Assembly: GCF_005518285.1 (NCBI RefSeq)
Contig: NZ_SJDU01000075.1
Span: 1-7,937, forward strand
Direction of reading: 5' to 3'
DNA from: Brachyspira catarrhinii
Lineage (GTDB): Bacteria > Spirochaetota > Brachyspiria > Brachyspirales > Brachyspiraceae
DNA: 7,937 nucleotides
The notes under the pieces were generated by a model. It saw only the letters and a program-made list of their open reading frames with translations, had not been told where the DNA came from and did not search any database. Positions 1-5,721 of this stretch are shown here, piece by piece. How positions within the stretch are numbered: the stretch's first letter is position 1; each line of letters starts with the position of its first letter. A program made the translations under genes and the position numbers.

Positions 1-39
1 TTTATCTTAATTGATTAAAGGCTCGGTTTTTTATTTTTA

Positions 40-120
40 GATTGCTTCACATTTTCAAATATTCGCAATGACGAAAAATGCATTGTCATTGCGAGCTTTT
101 GTCCGAAATCGTGGCAATCC
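40..120. repeat. Palindromic intergenic repeat, left unit plus right unit
   Basis: Two units face each other. The left unit (40-72) starts GATTGCTTC and ends TCGCAATGAC. The right unit (85-120) starts GTCATTGCGA and ends GGCAATCC. TCGCAATGAC (63-72) and GTCATTGCGA (85-94) are perfect 10-bp complements around a 12-nt spacer, and GATTGC (40-45) pairs with GCAATC (114-119) at the outer edge, so the whole forms one long hairpin. Each unit can also fold alone through ATTGC...GCAAT (41-45/65-69 and 88-92/114-118). Units of the same kind recur at 1664-1985. GTCATTGCGAG...GGCAATCC elements are widespread intergenic repeats in bacteria; that link is recalled, not searched. Confidence 0.8.
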
Positions 121-130
121 AAAAAATATA

Positions 131-164
131 TTTTAAAAAATAAAAATAAATATTATACTATAAT
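131..164 (+). promoter_or_regulatory. Possible promoter of the 188-1629 gene pair
   Basis: A TATAAT hexamer lies at 159-164 and an overlapping TATACT at 154-159, about 24-34 nt before the ATG at 188. The only -35 candidate is a poor TTTTAA at 131-136, 17 nt before TATACT. The whole stretch is A/T, so such matches arise easily by chance. A Shine-Dalgarno-like GGAGA (179-183) precedes the start codon. Confidence 0.4.
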
Positions 165-187
165 CAATTAAAATAATTGGAGAAAAT

Positions 188-769
188 ATGTTTTATTCTC
201 TTAAAAATAGCGAAATATTAAAAATAAGAAACGATATTTTTTTACAAAATGCCTTTCCTATACTCGAGCAAAACGGTTTTGTCAAATCGCCTTTTTTAGA
301 CGCTAATTTTGGAAGAAATTATTCCAATTCCCAACTTTATATTTACGAAATGTGTCGTTTGGAAAATTCCAATCTTGAATTTCTAACGACTTATATTAGT
401 TTAAGAGATAGATATATTCAAATCTTCCTCAATATTTTTCATCTGTCGCCAATTCCTAAAAATATATCGGAACTTGAAAATATTAGCGGGATGAAATTTT
501 ATTTGCCTCCGAATAATCAAAAAGAAGAGAGGCTTGATATCGATATGTTAAAAACTATTCCGTTGTTTAGTTATAGATTTTGGTTTGAAAATTATAAATT
601 AAAATCGTTTCATACGAAATTTGGATTTAATATGGCGATAAAAAAATTAAAATATCTTATAGAAAGAGACATGAAAAATATTAACTTTTTTGTTGAAAAA
701 TGGAGACAATTCCATAAACCAAATATTACCGATTGGGAAGGAAATATAATTGAATTAAATAATCCGTAA
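188..769 (+). CDS. Unrecognised 193-residue protein
   Basis: I do not recognise the family. The ATG has a GGAGA ribosome binding site 4 nt upstream. The product appears soluble: there is no signal peptide or convincing membrane segment. It is rich in Asn, Lys, Ile and Phe, as expected for an AT-rich genome. Visible parts are an N-terminal Lys/Ile/Leu-rich segment, a central stretch of alternating hydrophobic residues (about 60-90, LEFLTTYISLRDRYIQIFLN) that looks like beta strands, a PLFSYRFWF segment near 125-135, and an aromatic, charged C-terminal half ending in WRQFHKPNITDWEGN (about 170-185). It lies 38 bp upstream of the hydrolase gene and probably shares its transcript. The two proteins also share the opening MFYS-x-KN. 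A single-domain accessory role is possible, but nothing in the sequence fixes a function. That it is a real gene is supported by length, RBS and codon use like its neighbours. Confidence 0.75.
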   Translation: MFYSLKNSEILKIRNDIFLQNAFPILEQNGFVKSPFLDANFGRNYSNSQLYIYEMCRLENSNLEFLTTYISLRDRYIQIFLNIFHLSPIPKNISELENISGMKFYLPPNNQKEERLDIDMLKTIPLFSYRFWFENYKLKSFHTKFGFNMAIKKLKYLIERDMKNINFFVEKWRQFHKPNITDWEGNIIELNNP

Positions 770-807
770 TATAAAATAAACGGCAAATATTAAAAGGATT
801 AAAAAAT

Positions 808-1629
808 ATGTTTTATTCTTATAAAAATATTAAAATTCATTATCAAATCATTGGAAACGGGAAACCGATTATAATGTTGCATGGGCTTAATTGCGACTTG
901 AATTTAATGAAATGTTGCATGGAAAATATTTTCAAAAATAAAAATGGTTATAAAAGAATTTATATAGATTTGCTCGGAATGGGAAAATCCGAATCTTCGC
1001 CCGAATACGCTTCTTCCGACAAAATTCTTAATATACTTATTTCATTTATTAACGATACCGTTGCGGAAAATTTTTTAATTATGGGAGAATCTTACGGCGG
1101 ATATTTGGCGAGAGGAATTTTATCGAAGATGCATTCAAAAATAGACGGAATGGTTTTGTTATGTCCCGTAGTTATTCCGATGCATGCGAAAAGAGATGTT
1201 CCAAAAAATATCGTAAAATTTGAAGATAAAAAATTTATGGAAACTATTAACGATAAAGAAAGAAAAATATTCTCAAAATATAGCGTTGTCGAAAATAAAA
1301 AAGTTTTTAAGAGATATAAAGAGGAAATTCTTTCGGGAATAAAAAAATGCGATTATAATTTTATCGATTTGCTTTGGAAAAAATATTCTTTTTCTTTCGA
1401 TGTCGATAAAAAATTAAAAAAAATTAAATTCGACAAACCCGTTTTATTTATTGCTGGCAGGCAGGATATATGCGTTGGTTATAGGGATTTATGGAAACTG
1501 CTCGAAAATTATCCGAGAGCGACTTTTAGCGTTTTAGATATTGCGGGACATAATTTGCAAATAGAACAACCCGAACTGTTTAATTCTTTAATTGAAAATT
1601 TTTTGGTTAGAGTAAAAAATAAAATATAA
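808..1629 (+). CDS. Alpha/beta hydrolase fold protein
   Basis: A 273-residue serine hydrolase of the alpha/beta fold, probably cytoplasmic because no signal peptide is present. The landmarks run in the expected order. The oxyanion-hole motif is LHGLN (H25-G26). D54-LLGMGKS is the usual strand/loop before helix B. The nucleophile elbow is GESYGG with Ser95 (G-x-S-x-G). The acid is Asp220 in AGRQD, and the catalytic histidine is His248 in IAGHN. The triad is therefore complete and the enzyme is probably active. A Lys-rich lid-like insert lies around 125-205. The substrate cannot be told: the fold covers esterases, lipases, peptidases and haloperoxidase-like enzymes. An AAAGGA ribosome binding site (793-798) sits 9 nt before the ATG. 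The gene follows the 193-residue gene by 38 bp, and a probable terminator starts 6 nt after its stop. Confidence 0.9.
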   Translation: MFYSYKNIKIHYQIIGNGKPIIMLHGLNCDLNLMKCCMENIFKNKNGYKRIYIDLLGMGKSESSPEYASSDKILNILISFINDTVAENFLIMGESYGGYLARGILSKMHSKIDGMVLLCPVVIPMHAKRDVPKNIVKFEDKKFMETINDKERKIFSKYSVVENKKVFKRYKEEILSGIKKCDYNFIDLLWKKYSFSFDVDKKLKKIKFDKPVLFIAGRQDICVGYRDLWKLLENYPRATFSVLDIAGHNLQIEQPELFNSLIENFLVRVKNKI

Positions 1630-1635
1630 TTCTCT

Positions 1636-1664
1636 AATTTCGTTGTGACGAGATTTGTTTTTTT
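1636..1664 (+). terminator. Probable rho-independent terminator after the hydrolase gene
   Basis: An 8-bp stem pairs AATTTCGT (1636-1643) with ACGAGATT (1648-1655), with one G·U wobble and the 4-nt loop TGTG. It is followed by TG and then seven Ts (1658-1664). It begins 6 nt after the hydrolase stop codon, where a terminator would be expected. The stem is AT-rich and so of moderate strength. It grades directly into the repeat array downstream. Confidence 0.6.
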
Positions 1665-1700
1665 ATTGCCATTGATAGTCAACTTGTTGGCGTGGCAATA
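1664..1700 (+). repeat. Degenerate right-type repeat unit
   Basis: TATTGCCA (1664-1671) and TGGCAATA (1693-1700) are perfect 8-bp inverted repeats. The ending GGCGTGGCAATA matches the CGTGGCAATCC end of the right unit at 85-120. The outer GTCATTGCGAG end is degraded; TGTGACGAG at 1644-1652 may be its remnant, in which case the terminator stem was built from repeat sequence. Confidence 0.5.
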
Positions 1701-1710
1701 TATTTTATTT

Positions 1711-1739
1711 GGATTACTTCGGCGTAACCTCGTAATGAC
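1711..1739 (+). repeat. Short left-type repeat unit
   Basis: The unit starts GGATTACTTC and ends CTCGTAATGAC, a 29-nt version of the left unit. ATTAC (1713-1717) pairs with GTAAT (1732-1736), whereas the copy at 40-72 has ATTGC/GCAAT at the same place. CTCGTAATGAC (1729-1739) also pairs with GTCATTGCGAG (1770-1780) through one G·U pair, so it forms a hairpin with the next unit across a 30-nt spacer. Confidence 0.7.
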
Positions 1740-1769
1740 AATTCTTTTTTGCAATGATAAATTCAACCT

Positions 1770-1846
1770 GTCATTGCGAGATTTATTTTACAAATCGAGA
1801 CTTGCCTACGGCACACAGCGTGAAGTCCGCCTTTGGCGAGCAATCT
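1770..1846 (+). repeat. Long right-type repeat unit with GC-rich insert
   Basis: The unit starts GTCATTGCGAG and ends GAGCAATCT, with ATTGC (1773-1777) complementary to GCAAT (1840-1844). Its interior differs from the other units. Positions 1797-1840 are GC-rich and include nested hairpins: GACTT (1799-1803) with AAGTC (1823-1827), and CGCC (1828-1831) with GGCG (1835-1838). This insert is absent from the right unit at 85-120. Confidence 0.65.
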
Positions 1847-1850
1847 AAAA

Positions 1851-1925
1851 AATAACAAGGGGTTGCAATCTATTGCGTTAACAATTCAAAGGTAAGCACA
1901 CAAGGGGTAGCTACCCCTTGTTATT
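1851..1925. repeat. Perfect 20-bp palindrome with competing outer stem
   Basis: Positions 1901-1920 are a perfect palindrome, CAAGGGGTAG followed by its exact reverse complement. Its right half can pair instead with an upstream copy: AATAACAAGGGGT (1851-1863) is the exact 13-bp complement of ACCCCTTGTTATT (1913-1925). The local hairpin and the long-range stem cannot form together. No long T tract follows on either strand, so a standard terminator is not evident, although either hairpin could slow transcription between the two convergent genes. Confidence 0.75.
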
Positions 1926-1950
1926 AGAAATATTAACGAATTCTAAATTT

Positions 1951-1985
1951 GGATTGCTTCACATTTTTCAAATATTCGTAATGAC
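1951..1985 (+). repeat. Left-type repeat unit, near-identical to the copy at 40-72
   Basis: GGATTGCTTC to CGTAATGAC. Compared with 40-72 it differs by one extra T and one C-to-T change over 33-34 nt. The end TCGTAATGAC (1976-1985) is complementary to GTCATTGCGA (1770-1779) with one G·T pair. Positions 1770-1985 are thus bounded by inverted ends, with the 20-bp palindrome inside, resembling a small non-coding mobile element. It ends 18 bp downstream of the DJ-1/PfpI stop codon. Confidence 0.75.
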
Positions 1986-2002
1986 TATAATTATTGATAA
2001 AT

Positions 2003-2521
2003 TCAATTTTTCAAAACATTAATCAAAGCGTTTGCGAATTCTTTAGCCGATTTCGGTCCGTTTGCAGTTATAATATTTCCCGATACTACGACATTATCTC
2101 CAACTATCTCGGCGTTTCCATGACGAACATGAGATTCGTCAGCCGTTAAACAAGTCGCCTTAATATTTTCGAGTATTCCAGCGTTAGCCATAATGACTAC
2201 TCCGCTTCCTATTCCCGCGACTATTTTTTTATTTTCCAAAAATAATTTTGAAAGCCCTTGCGCTCGCCAATCGTCCCATAACGCGATGCATCCCAAACCG
2301 CCGATAAATACTATAGCGTCAAAGTCTACCGCGTCAACTTCGCTGAATAAAAGTTCTATATTTACCGAACTTCCCAATTTCCCTTGTCCTTCGCCGATTA
2401 TCGAAGAGGAAATTTTTGTTTTATATCCGTTATTTTCAAATATTTTTTTCGTTTCAAAATATTCTTCGTCTTGAAAATTTTTATAGGCAATTACATATAA
2501 AATATTATTCGTTCTTTCCAT
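2003..2521 (-). CDS. DJ-1/PfpI-family protein lacking the nucleophilic cysteine
   Basis: A 172-residue single-domain protein of the DJ-1/PfpI (class I glutamine amidotransferase-like) superfamily. The N-terminal beta strand (ILYVIAY) is followed by FQDEEYFETKKIFENNGY (16-33), which matches the family F-x-D-x-E pattern and keeps the conserved Glu (E20). FDAIVFIGGLG (67-77) is the typical GG strand-loop. At the nucleophile elbow the usual A-I-C-H-G is A-G-I-G-S-G (102-107), so the catalytic Cys is Gly105 and the following His is Ser106; the downstream ANAGIL...AT context is normal. Family members act as proteases, deglycases, glyoxalases or chaperones through that cysteine, so this copy is probably non-catalytic or uses other chemistry. 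GGAG (2528-2531) precedes the ATG. The gene lies 11 bp after glgA and is probably co-transcribed with it. Confidence 0.85.
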   Translation of the reverse strand: MERTNNILYVIAYKNFQDEEYFETKKIFENNGYKTKISSSIIGEGQGKLGSSVNIELLFSEVDAVDFDAIVFIGGLGCIALWDDWRAQGLSKLFLENKKIVAGIGSGVVIMANAGILENIKATCLTADESHVRHGNAEIVGDNVVVSGNIITANGPKSAKEFANALINVLKN

Positions 2522-2532
2522 GATTTACTCCG

Positions 2533-4026
2533 TTATAACCTGCACATATCGTCATAATTTCTTTTATTCGATATTGCAAGTTCGTAGGCTTTAATATATT
2601 CTTTCGCGCTTTTCTCCCAAGAATTGTCTATTTTCATTCCTCTTAATTGCATTGTCTTAAATCTATCGGGATGGTCGTAATAAACGCTTATCGCCCAGCC
2701 TATAGTGTTATATAATGCCGAAGAAGTTGCGTCATAAAATTTGAATCCCGTGCCTTCGCCCGTTTGTTCATTGTAATTTTCAACCGTATCTTCGAGTCCG
2801 CCAGTGGCATGAACTATAGGAATCGTCCCGTATTTTAAAGAATACATTTGATTGAGTCCGCAAGGCTCGAATAGAGAAGGCATCACAAACATATCCGCTC
2901 CAGCTTCTATTAAATGCGAAAGTTCGTTATTGTAACCGATATAAGAACCCACTCGCCCAGGATATCTTTTAGGCAAATCTCCGAAGAAACTTTCGAGTCC
3001 TTTATCTCCCGTTCCTAATATTACAAATTGCATATTCATGTTATTCATCAAATAGTCTATTATCGAAGCTATAAAATGATAACCTTTTTGGTCTACAAAT
3101 CTTCCAATCGCTCCAATTAAAGCGACATTTTCGTCTTGTTCGAGCAGGAAACTTTTTTGCAATTCTCTCTTGCATATTTTTTTACCCGCCATATGTTCCG
3201 CAGAAAAGTTAGCGGATAAAAATTTATCTTTTACAGGATTCCAAACATCTTCGTCTATTCCGTTAAGAATTCCGAAAAAGCTTGTAGTTTTATTTTGTAA
3301 ATATGGAGCCATTCCATGCCCGCCGTAAGGAGAGGCTATCTCTCTCGCGTAAGTCGGACTAACCGTAGTCACGACATCCGAAAAGAATATTCCGCCTTTA
3401 AGCAAATTTATATTTCCATGGTCTTCAAAAGTGTCGGGGCTATAATTATTCCATCCCAAACCCAAATAATCGTAAGTAGTAGCGGAGTTATAAATTCCTT
3501 GATAATTAGCGTTATGAATCGTAAGCAAACTCGCCGCTCGTCCAAGTTCGTTGCTCCAATGCCAAGTTTTTATATAAGCTGGAATTGCCGCCGTCTGCCA
3601 ATCGTTTACATGAACGACATCGACATCCAATTTCAAATCTCTGCATAATTGCAAAGCCGCCATTGAAAAAAATCCGAATCTCCAAGCGTTATCCTGATAA
3701 TCGTTGAACGCGTTATCATGGTAGAGTCCTTCTCTGCTGAAAAAATTATGATGCTCTATAAAATAAAAATCGACTCCTTTATAAACCGTTTTGAATACCG
3801 AACACCATTCTTCGCCGCTTCCCATACGAACGCACATAGTCGGAAGAACATTCTCCAAATAGCAATCCTTAAAATCGATATCTCTATATTTTGGAATAAC
3901 TACAAAAGCCTCGACATTGAATTTTTTCAAATATATAGGCAAAGAACCCGCCACATCGGCAAGCCCTCCCGTTTTTATAAAAGGTATCGCTTCAGAAGAC
4001 GCTATCATTACTTTAAGTTTAGGCAT
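2533..4026 (-). CDS. glgA: Glycogen synthase (ADP-glucose type, GT5)
   Basis: A cytoplasmic enzyme of 497 residues, normal length for bacterial GlgA. It transfers glucose from ADP-glucose to the growing alpha-1,4-glucan chain in glycogen storage. The N-terminal GT5 domain (about 4-245) opens with the ADP-glucose-binding KTGGLADV motif (K18-T-G-G-L). It also shows the typical VHVNDWQTA segment, a LTIHNANYQG strand, and GGIFFSDVVTTVSPTYA. The C-terminal glycosyltransferase domain begins near ILNGIDEDVWNP. It contains IGRFVDQKG with the phosphate-contacting Arg and Lys, the catalytic Glu387 in FEPCGLNQMYSLKYG, and ATGGLEDTV. All key residues are present. The start has AAGGAG (minus strand, 4033-4038) 6 nt upstream and a good promoter behind it. 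The DJ-1/PfpI gene follows by 11 bp; no other glycogen gene is in the window. Confidence 0.97.
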   Translation of the reverse strand: MPKLKVMIASSEAIPFIKTGGLADVAGSLPIYLKKFNVEAFVVIPKYRDIDFKDCYLENVLPTMCVRMGSGEEWCSVFKTVYKGVDFYFIEHHNFFSREGLYHDNAFNDYQDNAWRFGFFSMAALQLCRDLKLDVDVVHVNDWQTAAIPAYIKTWHWSNELGRAASLLTIHNANYQGIYNSATTYDYLGLGWNNYSPDTFEDHGNINLLKGGIFFSDVVTTVSPTYAREIASPYGGHGMAPYLQNKTTSFFGILNGIDEDVWNPVKDKFLSANFSAEHMAGKKICKRELQKSFLLEQDENVALIGAIGRFVDQKGYHFIASIIDYLMNNMNMQFVILGTGDKGLESFFGDLPKRYPGRVGSYIGYNNELSHLIEAGADMFVMPSLFEPCGLNQMYSLKYGTIPIVHATGGLEDTVENYNEQTGEGTGFKFYDATSSALYNTIGWAISVYYDHPDRFKTMQLRGMKIDNSWEKSAKEYIKAYELAISNKRNYDDMCRL

Positions 4027-4032
4027 AAAAAA

Positions 4033-4038
4033 CTCCTT
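4033..4038 (-). promoter_or_regulatory. Strong ribosome binding site of glgA
   Basis: AAGGAG on the minus strand, 6 nt before the glgA ATG at 4026. It fixes the start codon. Confidence 0.8.
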
Positions 4039-4056
4039 CGATTATACATATTTTAT

Positions 4057-4085
4057 ACTATACAATTTTATTTAAAAACTTTCAA
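4057..4085 (-). promoter_or_regulatory. Sigma-70-type promoter for glgA
   Basis: On the minus strand, TTGAAA (4080-4085) is followed after exactly 17 nt by TATAGT (4057-4062). Each hexamer is one base from consensus. The expected transcript start lies near 4050, giving a leader of roughly 25 nt with the AAGGAG site in it. It probably drives glgA and the DJ-1/PfpI gene together. Confidence 0.65.
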
Positions 4086-4123
4086 GGCATATTATAAATT
4101 ATAGATAAATTTAAAATTGATAC

Positions 4124-4151
4124 TTGACTTTTAATTTCCATTTAATATAAT
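4124..4151 (+). promoter_or_regulatory. Sigma-70-type promoter for the 4219-6470 gene pair
   Basis: TTGACT (4124-4129), a 16-nt spacer and a perfect TATAAT (4146-4151). Transcription would begin near 4158, giving a leader of about 60 nt. It lies back to back with the glgA promoter, the two -35 boxes being 38 nt apart, so a regulator bound between them could affect both directions. Confidence 0.7.
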
Positions 4152-4167
4152 AAATATATTCTTAAAT

Positions 4168-4192
4168 AAAACTATAATAAAGTTATAGTTTT
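4168..4192 (+). promoter_or_regulatory. Hairpin in the 5' leader of the exported-protein gene
   Basis: AAAACTATAA (4168-4177) and TTATAGTTTT (4183-4192) are perfect 10-bp complements with a 5-nt loop (TAAAG). The hairpin lies downstream of the predicted transcript start and 14 nt before the GAGGAG ribosome binding site (4207-4212). It could stabilise the transcript or be an operator. It is very AT-rich, with no real T tract after it, so a terminator role is unlikely. Confidence 0.45.
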
Positions 4193-4218
4193 GGAAATTA
4201 TATTTTGAGGAGATTAAA

Positions 4219-5721
4219 ATGACTAAAATAATAAAAAATAAAATAATATTAAGCGCGATTTTATTTGTGAATATTTTTTCTATTTCGGTATATGCGGTTG
4301 AAAGAAAATATATTCCAAATACTACCGATGCCGTTATTTCTTTTAGCTTTGATAATTTATCTAAAAAAGCGGAAGGCGATTTACAACAAATATTAAATTC
4401 TTTGTTTATGCAAAGATTGGCGAATAAATTTTTGGAAACGAGAGACGATGAGGTTGTCGCCGAAGCTATGACGAACCGACTCGCTCAATTATTCGATTTT
4501 TCAAAAGATTCTAAAATAATTTTTATAAACGATTACGGAAAATTAACTTTAATTGTGGATATTTTGGATATTACGGAATTGGACAAAATAATGATAAAAA
4601 TCGCAAGTCAGGAAGATAAATTAATTTCTTTTTCCGAAAGCGCAAACTATAGATATTTGAGCCTTGACGAAAACACATTAATATCTTGGAACAACGAAAT
4701 ATTTACCGTTTCTTTAAGAGGGTTATTTTTTGAAGACAACGACAATATAATAGATTCGGCGGAAAATATTTTTAAAGGCGTTGCGCTTGAAAACGAATAT
4801 TTTATTTCTTTGGAAAACGAAACTAACGATTGTTATGTTTGGATGGATTTGTCTTTTTTATCGGAAAACGAAGGTTCTTTATTTGAATTGTTATTGGAAT
4901 TAGCTGGAGATATGCCCGAAAGCGTTAAAGATATTTATAAAGACGGAGTTTTAACGGGAAAAATTAATTTTGGCAACGGAAACGCCGATATGGTTTTTGA
5001 CACTTATATCCCCAACAATACTTACGATTTTGCTTCTCTAAAAAAACAGTTGTCGGAAAATATATTTAAATTCGTAAACGGACAAAATAATTACGGATTT
5101 TTATCTTTGGCTTTCAATAATTCCGCATTATCAAAAATTTTAGGAAATATGAATTATATTAGTTTATTGTTTGACGAAGAAACTTCGGCTAAATTGGAAA
5201 GAGAGGGAATAGACGCTTCCAAATTATACGAACTTTTGGGCGGAGATATTTTTGTATCGGGTTGGAATACCGAAGACGACAAAACAGTTTTATTATTTTC
5301 AATATCCATAACGGACGAAGAAACTGGCAAGAAAGTGTTGGATACTTTATCGGATAGTAAAGAAGGCGACATATATATTATAGGTGGAGATTATTTTTAT
5401 ATAAGAGATTCTATTCTTTATACGGTCAATGAAAAAAGCGTTATAGATTCTATAGCGAGAGGAGAGATTCCTAATATAAAATTGGACGAAAATAAATTGA
5501 AATTGGCAAGAGAGAATATTTTTTCTTCTTATCTTGAACTCACTCCTTTCATTGGAGATTTGCTCGGAGAGGAAAATGAAGAATTTGAATCTATATATTT
5601 AACTTCAAATATTTTGGATAATAAACATAGTCAAACTATAATAAAATTGGAAGCTAAAGATAAAACTAAAAATATTCTTACGATTATAAAATCCTTCTTT
5701 ATTGAAAGCGATAATAATTAA
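4219..5721 (+). CDS. Exported protein of unknown function with signal peptide
   Basis: A 500-residue protein with a clear Sec signal peptide: a Lys-rich start, the hydrophobic core IILSAILFVNIFSISV, and a probable signal peptidase I site after VYA (Ala26). No lipobox cysteine or further membrane helix is seen, so the mature protein should be periplasmic or surface-associated. It begins KYIPNTTDAVISFSFDNLSKKA, which with the length and the repeated alternating-strand, acidic segments resembles exported DUF4836/DUF3352-like proteins. That similarity is an impression and unproven. Segments near 60-160 (KIIFINDYGKLTLIVDI) and 350-400 (VLLFSISITDEETGKKVLDTL) look alike in layout and may be an internal duplication. 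The mature part is strongly acidic and cysteine-poor. GAGGAG (4207-4212) lies 6 nt before the ATG. tlyA follows by 23 bp, so the two are probably co-transcribed. Confidence 0.9.
   Translation: MTKIIKNKIILSAILFVNIFSISVYAVERKYIPNTTDAVISFSFDNLSKKAEGDLQQILNSLFMQRLANKFLETRDDEVVAEAMTNRLAQLFDFSKDSKIIFINDYGKLTLIVDILDITELDKIMIKIASQEDKLISFSESANYRYLSLDENTLISWNNEIFTVSLRGLFFEDNDNIIDSAENIFKGVALENEYFISLENETNDCYVWMDLSFLSENEGSLFELLLELAGDMPESVKDIYKDGVLTGKINFGNGNADMVFDTYIPNNTYDFASLKKQLSENIFKFVNGQNNYGFLSLAFNNSALSKILGNMNYISLLFDEETSAKLEREGIDASKLYELLGGDIFVSGWNTEDDKTVLLFSISITDEETGKKVLDTLSDSKEGDIYIIGGDYFYIRDSILYTVNEKSVIDSIARGEIPNIKLDENKLKLARENIFSSYLELTPFIGDLLGEENEEFESIYLTSNILDNKHSQTIIKLEAKDKTKNILTIIKSFFIESDNN

Larger units (their letters stand above)
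1630..2002. other. Gene-free, repeat-filled gap between convergent genes
   Basis: This 373-nt gap separates the plus-strand hydrolase gene from the minus-strand DJ-1/PfpI gene. It holds a terminator, four ATTGC...GCAAT units and a perfect 20-bp palindrome, each listed separately. An open frame at 1645-1848 runs straight through the repeat units and is not judged to be a gene. Part of the gap (about 1797-1840) is clearly richer in G and C than anything around it. Confidence 0.75.

Noticed and set aside
1..38. Terminator of an upstream gene (T-rich run at 27-38)
   Set aside because: A GCTCGG followed by T runs is present, but no convincing stem can be built within the window and the upstream gene is not visible.
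188..1629. The two-gene unit as a toxin-antitoxin or anti-phage module
   Set aside because: The sizes and the small gap would allow it, but the first protein has no recognisable toxin or antitoxin feature and the second is an ordinary alpha/beta hydrolase.
1509..1766. Open frame of 85 codons on the minus strand
   Set aside because: It overlaps the end of the hydrolase gene, which carries the catalytic histidine, and extends into repeats; there is no RBS or family resemblance.
1645..1848. Open frame of 67 codons starting MTRFVFLLPL on the plus strand
   Set aside because: It runs through the terminator T tract and three repeat units, has no ribosome binding site, and its translation simply reflects the repeat sequence.
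40..1985. CRISPR array
   Set aside because: The repeats are few, irregularly spaced, variable in length and in both orientations, with no uniform spacers and no cas genes.
3316..4104. Two plus-strand open frames (110 and 128 codons) opposite glgA
   Set aside because: They are antisense shadows of a strongly conserved gene, with no RBS and no recognisable protein features.
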